36,730 bases of DNA from a virus: IMG/VR virus record IMGVR_UViG_3300025301_000043, positions 1 through 36,730 of that record. One strand, given 5' to 3'. Below the pieces are notes generated by a model, which saw nothing but the letters and a program-made list of their open reading frames with translations, was not told the origin of the DNA and made no database searches. The position numbers were made by a program, and so were the translations under genes. Shown piece after piece: positions 1 through 6,935 of the stretch; positions within the stretch are counted from its first letter, which is position 1; every line of letters starts with the position of its first letter.

Positions 1-2
1 TA

Positions 3-1310
3 ATGCCACAAGATAAACAGGATATGCTTTCTCCTGTGGAGTTTCTTAATATCGGAATGCAGCTCCAAGATTTGTTTGGTCAAAAACAAGCATACAGCTA
101 TGCCCAACCAGATGTATCTGGTGTTGCACTAGGCGATATGGAGCAACCATCTGAGCCGGGAATATATCCCACACCTAAAAAATCTATCGGTAGTCGTGCT
201 CTTGACTTAGCTGAATTTATTACAGCTCCGGTTACTACTGAAGGATACAATCCAATACGTAGCATGCGGGAGTCTGAGACTGCCCTACAGGGACTTGGGC
301 ATTTACCGGGAGCTTTAATCAGTTTAGGAGCGTCTGGATTTGGTGCGAAGAAACTTGCTGGTGCCACTGGAAGAAAGGCATTAGGTGAGTTGGCAACGAG
401 GGCAATAAGACCTTATCGTTTTTCAACCAAATCAAAAGAAGTGATTAAAGCTATTCGCAATCCATCTTCTCTTAAAACCTTATCCACAAGAAGAGACCAA
501 TGGAGCAAATATCCTCATCATGTAGACGTCAATACCCATCTTGGAAGAATGTTTGCCTATCGCAAAGCTTTTAATCTGAAGCCACCGAAAGAGTCTCTAG
601 ACATGTTTACGAGAGAAGGTAAAAAACAATATTCTCTTAACCTGAGAAATGACAAATCGCGCCAGTTGGGACTGGATATACTGTCAAGAGAGGGTGTGCA
701 GGGAACACATCCAGTATTTGGACACTATACTAGAAGCTTTAAGCCTACAATAGTAAAGGGAAAGCCTACTTTTGAGACTAGCTATAAAGATGTATGGGAT
801 TGGGCTTTTAATAAGGGAGAAATTGCCTCAACCTTCAAAGATATGATGCGTGCTCCAAATCTGTATAAAGACATGGGTAATCCTCTTTCTTTATTTCTTC
901 AAAGAGGTGTGGCAAGTTCTCTCTCAAAGCCAATTACATTTAAGGGGACTATTTCTGGTAAAGATTATATGAATTTACTAGGACTTCCGAAGTCATTGTC
1001 TTCTACGGGAACAACTCAGGCAAGTCTTGCTTTGGAGCGTTATTTAGAACACATAAAACATACATTATTAGATGGTACTGGCATGGTAAAAAAACCATCT
1101 AAGGCGTGGTGGAAATCACATGATAATATGATTGAACGTCTTTTAAAGAATAAACGCTTTCAAATGGAGGCGGAGAGTCAGATTGGTGCGAGGGCAACCA
1201 CTCGCGCAGGCCTCGAAATTGATATGAATCCATTCTTCAGGTATTATGTAAACGCACTTTATGGTCTGCCAAAAGGTACTAAAAATGCAGCAGGACAGGT
1301 TATTAGATAA
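3..1310 (+). CDS. Putative virion-associated protein (435 aa), function unknown
   Basis: I do not recognise a family. The ATG lies inside TAATG, so the stop of an upstream gene (TAA at 1-3) overlaps the start and translation is probably coupled. The N-terminal 90 residues are polar. Residues about 98-116 are small and hydrophobic (LPGALISLGASGFG) and are followed by KK and a basic stretch, a layout shared with the gene at 2353. The rest is basic and rich in aromatic residues, with no Cys cluster or catalytic motif I can name. It is first of four long genes in one polarity, before the convergent early block. By position and by the membrane-active-looking segment it could be an internal or ejected virion protein; this is inference. 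Confidence 0.85.
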   Translation: MPQDKQDMLSPVEFLNIGMQLQDLFGQKQAYSYAQPDVSGVALGDMEQPSEPGIYPTPKKSIGSRALDLAEFITAPVTTEGYNPIRSMRESETALQGLGHLPGALISLGASGFGAKKLAGATGRKALGELATRAIRPYRFSTKSKEVIKAIRNPSSLKTLSTRRDQWSKYPHHVDVNTHLGRMFAYRKAFNLKPPKESLDMFTREGKKQYSLNLRNDKSRQLGLDILSREGVQGTHPVFGHYTRSFKPTIVKGKPTFETSYKDVWDWAFNKGEIASTFKDMMRAPNLYKDMGNPLSLFLQRGVASSLSKPITFKGTISGKDYMNLLGLPKSLSSTGTTQASLALERYLEHIKHTLLDGTGMVKKPSKAWWKSHDNMIERLLKNKRFQMEAESQIGARATTRAGLEIDMNPFFRYYVNALYGLPKGTKNAAGQVIR

Positions 1311-2353
1311 TGCCACAGGGTACCCAACAACAACCTATTGAACTGCCTGCTGTTACAGCTTATGGTGAACAGCCGGAGCGTTCTCTCTTACAGCAACTTG
1401 TAGCCCAATTCATACAGAGGGCGAATGAACCTAAAGACCCTTTTGCAATTCAGCCGTATAATGTAATTGCACGAAATGACCCCGCACTGCTAGAAAGTCT
1501 AAGAGGGTTAGTTCGGTTGCCCGGAGAGGTTAAAAGGCGCATGGGAAAAAGTGTATTTCATTTACCTCATCATCAAGAAGTAATGCAACAAAAACAAAGA
1601 GAAGCAGAGAATGTTTCCAATTGGATGAAGACTTGGTTTCGGAGTCCCATTACAAGAGAGCGTTTAGCAGAAGGTGGTAGGTCGCCACAAGACGTAGAAG
1701 CTCTAGCATCAAAAGCTGAGAATTTGCAATTTGAGATTGGCATGCCTGATATACCTGAAGGCTTACGAAGACTAGGTAGAATACCTAAAGAGCATCTGAC
1801 TCTTGGTGTATATGATGTAGAAGAGGATAAGTCGTATATTAAACCATATACTACAATTGGAGATTTTGGTGGCGAGTATGCTGGCATTCCTTACTTCAGG
1901 TCTAAACCATTTTTTGAGCAAACAGCGGCCCATGAATTAATGCATCAAATGACGATAGATAAAATGACCGATAAGGAAGCGAAGTTGATAAGCGAGGGTG
2001 TTTATGATTACAAAAAAGTGATGGATATGGCGTCCAAGCAAAAGGGTGCGTGGAGGGCTTTTGGGTATAAACATGAACCATACATGAAGGGTGGTCGTGG
2101 GGGTGACCCCGCTACTCTGAAGAATTATTTTTATTATGCTAAACCAGAAGAAATATACGCAAGAATTATGAGTGTTAGAAGGTCGCTTGGTTTGTTGCCG
2201 GGACAGTCGGTTGCTAAAAAAATGCTAGAAACCATTAAGAACTCCCCGGCTATGAATGACCTTCTTAGGTATATGCCAATGAAGCATGTTCAAAAACTTA
2301 TGAATACACTGGCAGTTAAAGAAGAAGATACTCCCACTGAGGTTTTTGTATAA
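1310..2353 (+). CDS. Putative zincin-type metallopeptidase, phage-associated (347 aa)
   Basis: Residues 208-212 read H-E-L-M-H in the context AAHELMHQM, the HExxH zinc-binding and catalytic signature of zincin peptidases. About 70 residues later, at 279-284, comes P-E-E-I-Y-A, a pattern seen after HExxH in phage-encoded zincins, where a Glu would be the third zinc ligand (E280 or E281). The first 200 residues resemble nothing I recognise. The gene starts in a TAATG overlap with its predecessor and ends in another with its successor. A virion peptidase acting on capsid or host proteins during maturation or entry is plausible. Coding status is sure; the peptidase call rests on motif spacing only. 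Confidence 0.8.
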   Translation: MPQGTQQQPIELPAVTAYGEQPERSLLQQLVAQFIQRANEPKDPFAIQPYNVIARNDPALLESLRGLVRLPGEVKRRMGKSVFHLPHHQEVMQQKQREAENVSNWMKTWFRSPITRERLAEGGRSPQDVEALASKAENLQFEIGMPDIPEGLRRLGRIPKEHLTLGVYDVEEDKSYIKPYTTIGDFGGEYAGIPYFRSKPFFEQTAAHELMHQMTIDKMTDKEAKLISEGVYDYKKVMDMASKQKGAWRAFGYKHEPYMKGGRGGDPATLKNYFYYAKPEEIYARIMSVRRSLGLLPGQSVAKKMLETIKNSPAMNDLLRYMPMKHVQKLMNTLAVKEEDTPTEVFV

Positions 2354-3762
2354 TGCCACACGGTTTTCCACATACACAGACTGCTGAAGCTGACCAGACT
2401 GTTGTCAGGCTCGGAGATTTAATGCTTGACATGCCGGAGGATACCACTCCGCAGGAAAAATCTGCATTGTCTTCTTTTCTTATGTCTATGCTGGAGCCTG
2501 CTCCCGGCTTTAATCCCATTCAAGACATTATACAGTCTCCCACACCTGTTAGGGAGGCAATTCGTCAGGCTCCTTTCCTGCCTATGGCTGCCGCTATGGC
2601 AGTAGGTGGCGGTAGTGGTAAGAAGAAGGTTGTTCAGGCTGGTGCTAGGCGTATACAATCTAAGAAAACAGTGGATAAGTTAGTAGAAACGCTAAAAAGA
2701 AATGAAGAAGGGCTTTGGGATGAGTTTAAGATGTCCGGTAGCACCGAGGGCACACTCCATGGCACGGGAATTGTTGGGAAAGGTGATATTAAAAAAACCA
2801 ATTATTCGATACGGTCTGATAGGGCGATGGATGAAATGCGACACCATATTTCAGTTAATAAGCCTGAAGGCATGGCTTCTGTAGACTTTGCAAAGCAAGG
2901 TGATGAAATATTCATTGGCACGCTTGAGTCGTTTGGTACGAAGTTACCGGAGAAGATAACGAAAAGTCAGCGCCATCAGTGGAAGCCCCTGCGTAAGCGT
3001 CATAGCATACAGAGGCAGTCTGCTCTACAGGAATTACTTGGAGCGGTTGCAGAGTATGCCAATAAAGGAGATGTTATTCATCCGGGAAGCCTTACATCAG
3101 ATTCGTTTACAATGATAACCAATGCTTTAAGGAATCCTAATTTAGGATTCATAAGGGGTGGGCTGAAAGAGAAATTTAAAATTGTAACCGCAGAAGACCT
3201 TAAGGCTATGGCTCAAAAGGGAAGCCGACCAGAGGGATGGACTGCGGAAAAAGCACGTGAAATGCTTGAGTATTCAAAGCTTATTGGAACCAGAAGACTC
3301 TCCACGGGAGGTGACCTTGGATATGCCGATGCTTTTGGGGCGGTTGGTAGAAAAAAGAAAGAATTGGGGACTGCAATGATGAGGATATTTGCTCCAAATA
3401 AGGCTTCGTTGGGTGGGATGGAAAAGCTTCTTAAAGACATTCAAGGAGTGCAGAGGCAAGCCTACAAGGTTGCAAGGAGAGCACCAAGCAATATAGATGC
3501 AGATATTAGTGACGAGTTTCTAGCCCAATTAAATAAAAGTAAAAGTGCAATTAAAAAACTTCAGGATGCGTATTGGCATTCTGCCGAACGTGCACATGGC
3601 AAGAGGGGAGCAAGGAAACTAAATGAGGCCCAAAGCAATGATATATGGAATTTCCTAATGGAACACCGTGCGGTTTCAGAGCAGGCAGAGGATTCCATTC
3701 TTGACCTTCTCGATACCAAAAATGTGTTTACCTATAAACCATTCGCTATTATAAAAAAATAA
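2353..3762 (+). CDS. Putative virion-associated protein (469 aa), function unknown
   Basis: No family recognised. The start is a TAATGCCACA overlap identical in its first ten bases to those of the two preceding genes. Residues about 74-89 form a hydrophobic Ala/Gly stretch (FLPMAAAMAVGGG) followed by GKKK, matching the layout at residues 98-116 of the first gene in the window. The middle is strongly basic (many KR pairs) and the C-terminal 120 residues look helical with heptad-like spacing. Length, charge and neighbours suggest a DNA-contacting or ejected virion protein, which is inference from context. Confidence 0.85.
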   Translation: MPHGFPHTQTAEADQTVVRLGDLMLDMPEDTTPQEKSALSSFLMSMLEPAPGFNPIQDIIQSPTPVREAIRQAPFLPMAAAMAVGGGSGKKKVVQAGARRIQSKKTVDKLVETLKRNEEGLWDEFKMSGSTEGTLHGTGIVGKGDIKKTNYSIRSDRAMDEMRHHISVNKPEGMASVDFAKQGDEIFIGTLESFGTKLPEKITKSQRHQWKPLRKRHSIQRQSALQELLGAVAEYANKGDVIHPGSLTSDSFTMITNALRNPNLGFIRGGLKEKFKIVTAEDLKAMAQKGSRPEGWTAEKAREMLEYSKLIGTRRLSTGGDLGYADAFGAVGRKKKELGTAMMRIFAPNKASLGGMEKLLKDIQGVQRQAYKVARRAPSNIDADISDEFLAQLNKSKSAIKKLQDAYWHSAERAHGKRGARKLNEAQSNDIWNFLMEHRAVSEQAEDSILDLLDTKNVFTYKPFAIIKK

Positions 3763-4760
3763 TGCCTAACACTATAGCATATAGAAAAAAAATAACGCCT
3801 AACACTAGCAAAGTACATTCAGCTCTAGATTATCTTATAAAACTCGCTGAAATGGCAACCGAACCACTCTTTGGTGAGCGGGCGCAGAGATATGGTTATG
3901 GGGCAAGGAAAGGTTTTGATGTTGCTGATATTATAGACGTACCATCGCGTGCCGTAAAAGGTGCTGTCGCTCCTATGTTGTCAGTGGCAAGGAAACCCCT
4001 TTCATCTATGGTGGATTTGGCTGACCTTTTACCACAATTAGCTGGAGACCCATATACCTCAGAAACTATTAGTCAGGCATTGGAAAAAGCAGGCGTGACG
4101 AAATCACCAAATATTGTATTTACAGAGGGTGGCTCCTCTCGCTATAGTCCTACTGGAAGCTGGATGTATCCGTTTGCGGATGTTTTAGAGCTGGGCATGG
4201 GGAGACATAGTAAATTAGGTAGAGAACTTCTTGGGAGAAAGAAAGGAGCGGAGCCAGTTACAGTTTTTGAAGAATTATCACACGCAAGGCCGGGCAAGTT
4301 CGGACACGATATTCAATCACTTATGGAAAAAGGTATAGAAAAAGGTGGTATACCGGAGCATCTGTCAAGGCTTTTAGAAGAAACGAGAGCAAAGGGTGTG
4401 TCTGCAAAAAATGTGTTTACGAAAGAGGGAATGGTAGAGGGTCTATTGTCTTTACCAGCGCTCTTAACAACCCTTGCAAGTTATGCTATTCCCCGTCCAG
4501 AGCATCTTAAAGACCCTGCGTCAAGACGTAGTATGCGATGGTATCAAGATGCGAAGAATATGGTACTTAATTATAATGACCCTAGTGGTCAGTATGCTAT
4601 AAACAGGGGTCAAGAAATGCTTGGTCAGACACGCGCACTACGCAAGGGATACTGGGAAAATCCTATAAGTCAGGGTTACATGAGAGCCGCAATGGCACAG
4701 AGTGCTAATCCATTAAACCAGTTAGCAGCATATTTTGGGATACAACCGTTAGGAAGATAA
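3762..4760 (+). CDS. Putative virion-associated protein with a degenerate zincin-like motif (332 aa)
   Basis: Last gene of the four-gene TAATG-linked run. Residues 167-175 read T-V-F-E-E-L-S-H-A, which resembles a zincin HELxH helix with the first His replaced by Glu (E170), and residues 204-210 read LLEETRA, resembling the downstream glutamate-ligand helix of such enzymes. A hydrophobic helix follows at about 224-243. If the similarity is real, the protein is probably an inactive relative of the zincin two genes upstream; it may also be chance. The C-terminus ends in a short polar segment. The gene has no visible Shine-Dalgarno (AT-rich AAAAAATAATG), so coupled reinitiation is likely. Confidence 0.82.
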   Translation: MPNTIAYRKKITPNTSKVHSALDYLIKLAEMATEPLFGERAQRYGYGARKGFDVADIIDVPSRAVKGAVAPMLSVARKPLSSMVDLADLLPQLAGDPYTSETISQALEKAGVTKSPNIVFTEGGSSRYSPTGSWMYPFADVLELGMGRHSKLGRELLGRKKGAEPVTVFEELSHARPGKFGHDIQSLMEKGIEKGGIPEHLSRLLEETRAKGVSAKNVFTKEGMVEGLLSLPALLTTLASYAIPRPEHLKDPASRRSMRWYQDAKNMVLNYNDPSGQYAINRGQEMLGQTRALRKGYWENPISQGYMRAAMAQSANPLNQLAAYFGIQPLGR

Positions 4761-4773
4761 ATAAGAGCCGCCA

Positions 4774-4824
4774 GCACGACGCACAGGGAAAGGAGTTAAA
4801 CCTGCATACTTCGACCTGTCGTGC
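4774..4824. terminator. Hairpin between convergent gene blocks, possible terminator
   Basis: GCACGAC at 4774-4780 pairs with GTCGTGC at 4818-4824, with a further AGG/CCT pairing just inside across a bulge. It sits between the last plus-strand gene (stop at 4760) and the last minus-strand gene (stop at 4842), where opposing transcripts must end. There is no U-tract on either side and the loop is long, so it is weak evidence for intrinsic termination. A CCTTTAAAGG perfect palindrome follows at 4831-4840. Confidence 0.35.
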
Positions 4825-4841
4825 CAGCGACCTTTAAAGGC

Positions 4842-4919
4842 TTACTTCCTCTCAAAGAAGTGAGAGTGTATGCCCCACGTTAACATTAGTATCACCAATC
4901 CAAAGTATAACCATTCCAT
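4842..4919 (-). CDS. Membrane microprotein, 25 aa
   Basis: A 25-codon ORF with the sequence AAGGAG nine bases before its ATG. Residues 3-18 (WLYFGLVILMLTWGIH) can form one membrane-spanning helix and the tail FFERK is positively charged. It begins three bases past the stop of the preceding gene, whose 3' end carries the ribosome binding site, so it is translated as the last cistron of the leftward block. Single-helix phage miniproteins can be holin-like, inhibit host membrane proteins or exclude superinfecting phages; nothing here decides among them. Confidence 0.6.
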   Translation of the reverse strand: MEWLYFGLVILMLTWGIHSHFFERK

Positions 4920-4921
4920 AT

Positions 4922-5257
4922 CTACATTCTCCTTACTGGTATTGTTTTCTTCATTTGAGCTTGCCATCTTCTTGTTTCCGCTTTATCCATTTTAAGTGGA
5001 CATTTAGGAAGGCTTGATACTCTTAAGTCCCAAGCAGCTGGCGCAGCCCCACAAAAAAGTCTTTCTTTGCCATCGTGCTCTCCGGTCTTGGGATTGAACG
5101 TGGATGACCCGCACATCGCACAACCTTTATTGTTGTTTAAAGGGCACTCTAAGAAGATTTTTGTTGAGTCGGTACTTACCCTCACACTAGGGGTAAAAAC
5201 TTCGTTAGAGCCTACGCTAGACCCCTTATTTGGTGCATTGTACCCCTTATCTGTCAT
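4922..5257 (-). CDS. Cys-containing hypothetical protein, possible zinc binding (111 aa)
   Basis: No known family recognised. Cysteines occur as C-P-L, G-C-A-M-C-G, F-C-G and K-C-P-L, enough for one or two zinc sites; the repeated C-P-L suggests an internal pseudo-symmetry. The C-terminus is basic (RRWQAQMKKTIPVRRM). The start overlaps the stop of the nuclease-like gene upstream by four bases (ATGA), indicating coupled translation. Confidence 0.7.
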   Translation of the reverse strand: MTDKGYNAPNKGSSVGSNEVFTPSVRVSTDSTKIFLECPLNNNKGCAMCGSSTFNPKTGEHDGKERLFCGAAPAAWDLRVSSLPKCPLKMDKAETRRWQAQMKKTIPVRRM

Positions 5258-5667
5258 AGAGTTAGCTTGATTACGGGGACTAAGACCATCTGGCTCTGAT
5301 TATTGTCCCCACCAGACACGTCTCTGGAAGTTCCAAGGTACTGGCTTATGATGTCCCTAAGCTTGCAAGTCTGTATAAGAATACAGACTTCTTCGTTGAT
5401 GAATAATGCCCACCACTTTGCTTTTGTGGAAGTTATTCCTGAAGGCTCACCACTGCAGGCGTACTCAATTGCTACATTTCCCGTGTCACCTGTCTTGAAG
5501 TCCCGCTTAACCTCAACCGTTGCAAGTATGGATGCCAACTTATTTTCGGATAACTTTCCCTCAGCCAAGTTAAGGTCAAACCGCTTATCTGCTTTACCGT
5601 TCTTTCTGGCTTGTAACAATAAACTGGTGAACTGTTCCTCTGTAATATCAATATTCATCTTCATCAT
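5254..5667 (-). CDS. PD-(D/E)XK nuclease-superfamily protein (137 aa)
   Basis: Residues 51-56 read V-E-V-K-R-D, an ExK motif at the end of a beta strand. It is preceded by helix residue E41 and D31 and followed by T-G-N-V-A-I-E-Y and P-S-G-I-T-S-T-K-A. The layout ExK ... TGNxxIE ... PSGIxxTxA is characteristic of small phage and archaeal PD-(D/E)XK proteins as I recall them. It would cut or process DNA during replication or recombination. The ATG at 5667 has AAAGG about seven bases upstream and overlaps the preceding gene by 20 bases; an in-frame ATG at 5658 is an alternative. Confidence 0.75.
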   Translation of the reverse strand: MMKMNIDITEEQFTSLLLQARKNGKADKRFDLNLAEGKLSENKLASILATVEVKRDFKTGDTGNVAIEYACSGEPSGITSTKAKWWALFINEEVCILIQTCKLRDIISQYLGTSRDVSGGDNNQSQMVLVPVIKLTL

Positions 5668-5914
5668 GTATTACCTTTATTACTTTTTCTTGACATATCG
5701 GACACTCTTTCTTTTTAAGTCCTAGGCTGGGGAAATCACCATAGACGTGCATTTTTGATGTATCGTCAACTTCATACTGCCAAGCGTATTGGTGTTCTTT
5801 ACACCATAAAGGCGTTGAAACCCTTGGCTTACTTCCCCTGCAGGGCCAGTAATTATCATCCAGATAAGTCCTAACAGCCTCCCAAATGCTGTCTTGTGTT
5901 TTTATTTCATTCAT
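5648..5914 (-). CDS. Zinc-ribbon-like small protein (88 aa)
   Basis: The protein carries W-C-K-E-H in its middle and C-P-I-C near its C-terminus, a plausible two-knuckle zinc site (Cys/His, Cys, Cys). N-terminal residues 1-25 look helical. It overlaps the downstream nuclease-like gene by 20 bases. An AAGGAG lies just before the ATG. Function unknown; such ribbons usually mediate protein or nucleic-acid contacts. Confidence 0.68.
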   Translation of the reverse strand: MNEIKTQDSIWEAVRTYLDDNYWPCRGSKPRVSTPLWCKEHQYAWQYEVDDTSKMHVYGDFPSLGLKKKECPICQEKVIKVIHDEDEY

Positions 5915-5918
5915 TGGC

Positions 5919-6125
5919 TTACTCCTTTTCTAGTCTTGCTGTTGTAAATAATGCTGATGCACTCTCTGCGGCAAATAAAAGCTCCTGTATGACTTGTCTC
6001 TCGTCGCCATCGCTATCCTCGTTATTTTCGAGAGTGGTACGTCTCAGTAAATCCAATGCTTTAATGAGAGTATCAATCTCTCTCTGGCTCTTGGGAACAA
6101 TTACTGGTACTTTTGCTATTCTCAT
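5919..6125 (-). CDS. Hypothetical protein (68 aa)
   Basis: The open frame extends to 6173, but the ATG at 6125 has AAGGA eight bases upstream while the longer start has none and lies deep in the upstream gene. The product is MRIAKVPVIV... with a basic/helical centre (IKALDLLRRTTLE), an acidic NNEDSDGDE segment and a C-terminal helix. No motif recognised. It still overlaps the upstream gene by 53 bases. Confidence 0.6.
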   Translation of the reverse strand: MRIAKVPVIVPKSQREIDTLIKALDLLRRTTLENNEDSDGDERQVIQELLFAAESASALFTTARLEKE

Positions 6126-6444
6126 CGGTACGTCCTTTGTATTTGATTTGCAGTAACTCAAGAAAAACTTCAAGTGGTATGGCTATCTGCGGTTCTTGCC
6201 TGTCTTCACGAAAGATTACACCGTCTTCCTGCTTCTCTGGCTTGACCCAAACTGGCACAGCCTTACGACGTTTACATCCATAGAACCTACCCTCTATTTC
6301 AACGTCACCCATCTCGTGTTGGGCACCACCCCTGTCTCGATTGTGTGCATCAAGAAGGTGAGCTTTTGCCATTCGCACAGACTCACGCTGTAGTTCAGCC
6401 CCGCGCTGCCGGTTACGCCTACCCCTTGTTGAATGATTACTCAT
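6073..6444 (-). CDS. Phage PD-(D/E)XK / Holliday-resolvase-like protein with altered active site (123 aa)
   Basis: The sequence follows the layout of small phage resolvase-like nucleases: basic N-terminus (RGRRNRQRGAELQRES, with E17 in the first helix), H-N-R-D-R-G-G at 34-40, G-D-V at 46-48, then Y-G-C-K-R-R-K at 55-61 and a C-terminal G-V-I-F-R-E-D-R part. In relatives I know the strand reads ECKRRK; here the Glu is Gly (G56). Either another acid (E49, E51) substitutes or the enzyme is inactive. The Shine-Dalgarno before this ATG is poor and a ten-codon ORF overlaps it, so translation may be coupled. Confidence 0.7.
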   Translation of the reverse strand: MSNHSTRGRRNRQRGAELQRESVRMAKAHLLDAHNRDRGGAQHEMGDVEIEGRFYGCKRRKAVPVWVKPEKQEDGVIFREDRQEPQIAIPLEVFLELLQIKYKGRTDENSKSTSNCSQEPERD

Positions 6445-6469
6445 TTGATTTTCTCAACGTAATTGTCAT
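6437..6469 (-). CDS. Possible 10-aa leader peptide
   Basis: ATG with GGAGAAGATACAA immediately upstream (GGAG, nine bases before the ATG) encodes MTITLRKSNE and stops inside the start of the resolvase-like gene. The downstream gene lacks its own good ribosome binding site, so this mini-ORF may deliver ribosomes to it. It is too short to be sure. Confidence 0.3.
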   Translation of the reverse strand: MTITLRKSNE

Positions 6470-6518
6470 TTGTATCTTCTCCGTTCACAGCTTCAAAATG
6501 CTAAAATCGTCAGAATTA

Positions 6519-6653
6519 TTAGAGCCACTTTTTTTGACTCTGTCTTTTGAGCTTCTTTCTTCTTATCTGAGCTGGAGTTCTGCCGTGCTTGGCAAGGTAC
6601 TCATTTTTTTCTAGTCTTTCCTGCTTTCTGCGTTTGGCTTTTTTGTTTGGCAT
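6519..6653 (-). CDS. Small highly basic protein (44 aa)
   Basis: ATG preceded by CTGGGAGCAAAAA (GGGAG, seven to eight bases). The product MPNKKAKRRKQERLEK... has about 40 percent Lys/Arg and contains GRTPAQIRRKKLKRQ. Small basic proteins of this composition, with a GRTxxQI core, are common in phage early regions; nucleic-acid binding is likely but the role is unknown. It overlaps the upstream coiled-coil gene in another frame by 53 bases, so this stretch is dual-coding. Confidence 0.6.
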   Translation of the reverse strand: MPNKKAKRRKQERLEKNEYLAKHGRTPAQIRRKKLKRQSQKKWL

Positions 6654-6756
6654 TTTTTGCTCCCAGTTTGAGTGTTTCGTCTAAAATATTAAAGAGTTTC
6701 TTAACATCTCTCTCAAGTTTGTCTATGCGATGCTCGTGTTCGATTGCTCTTGTCAT
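6601..6756 (-). CDS. Small coiled-coil protein (51 aa)
   Basis: ATG overlaps the stop of the upstream zinc-ribbon gene (ATGA), and GAGAGGA lies six to seven bases ahead within that gene. The first 35 residues (MTRAIEHEHRIDKLERDVKK...) show heptad spacing typical of a short coiled coil; the C-terminus is basic (KQKSQTQKAGKTRKK). Function unknown. Confidence 0.6.
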   Translation of the reverse strand: MTRAIEHEHRIDKLERDVKKLFNILDETLKLGAKNAKQKSQTQKAGKTRKK

Positions 6757-6935
6757 TCTGATTCCTCTCTTATGATGTCTATGTTGTAATTGTCACGATA
6801 GTCGTTATCGTAATCATCAAGACTTGGTCTACGTACGGGTAAGATATAGGTTGATTCATCGTCTTTGCAACAGATACAACCCCCTATCCTGCCGGGAATG
6901 GATATGTTGCGTCCACATACACTACATTCATTCAT
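6753..6935 (-). CDS. Zinc-ribbon small protein (60 aa)
   Basis: The chosen ATG (MNECSVCGRN...) has AGGTGA five to six bases upstream; the longer frame to 6965 starts inside helicase coding sequence. C-S-V-C-G near the N-terminus and G-C-I-C-C about 15 residues later form a four-Cys zinc ribbon. The tail is acidic. It overlaps the helicase stop by eight bases. Confidence 0.7.
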   Translation of the reverse strand: MNECSVCGRNISIPGRIGGCICCKDDESTYILPVRRPSLDDYDNDYRDNYNIDIIREESE

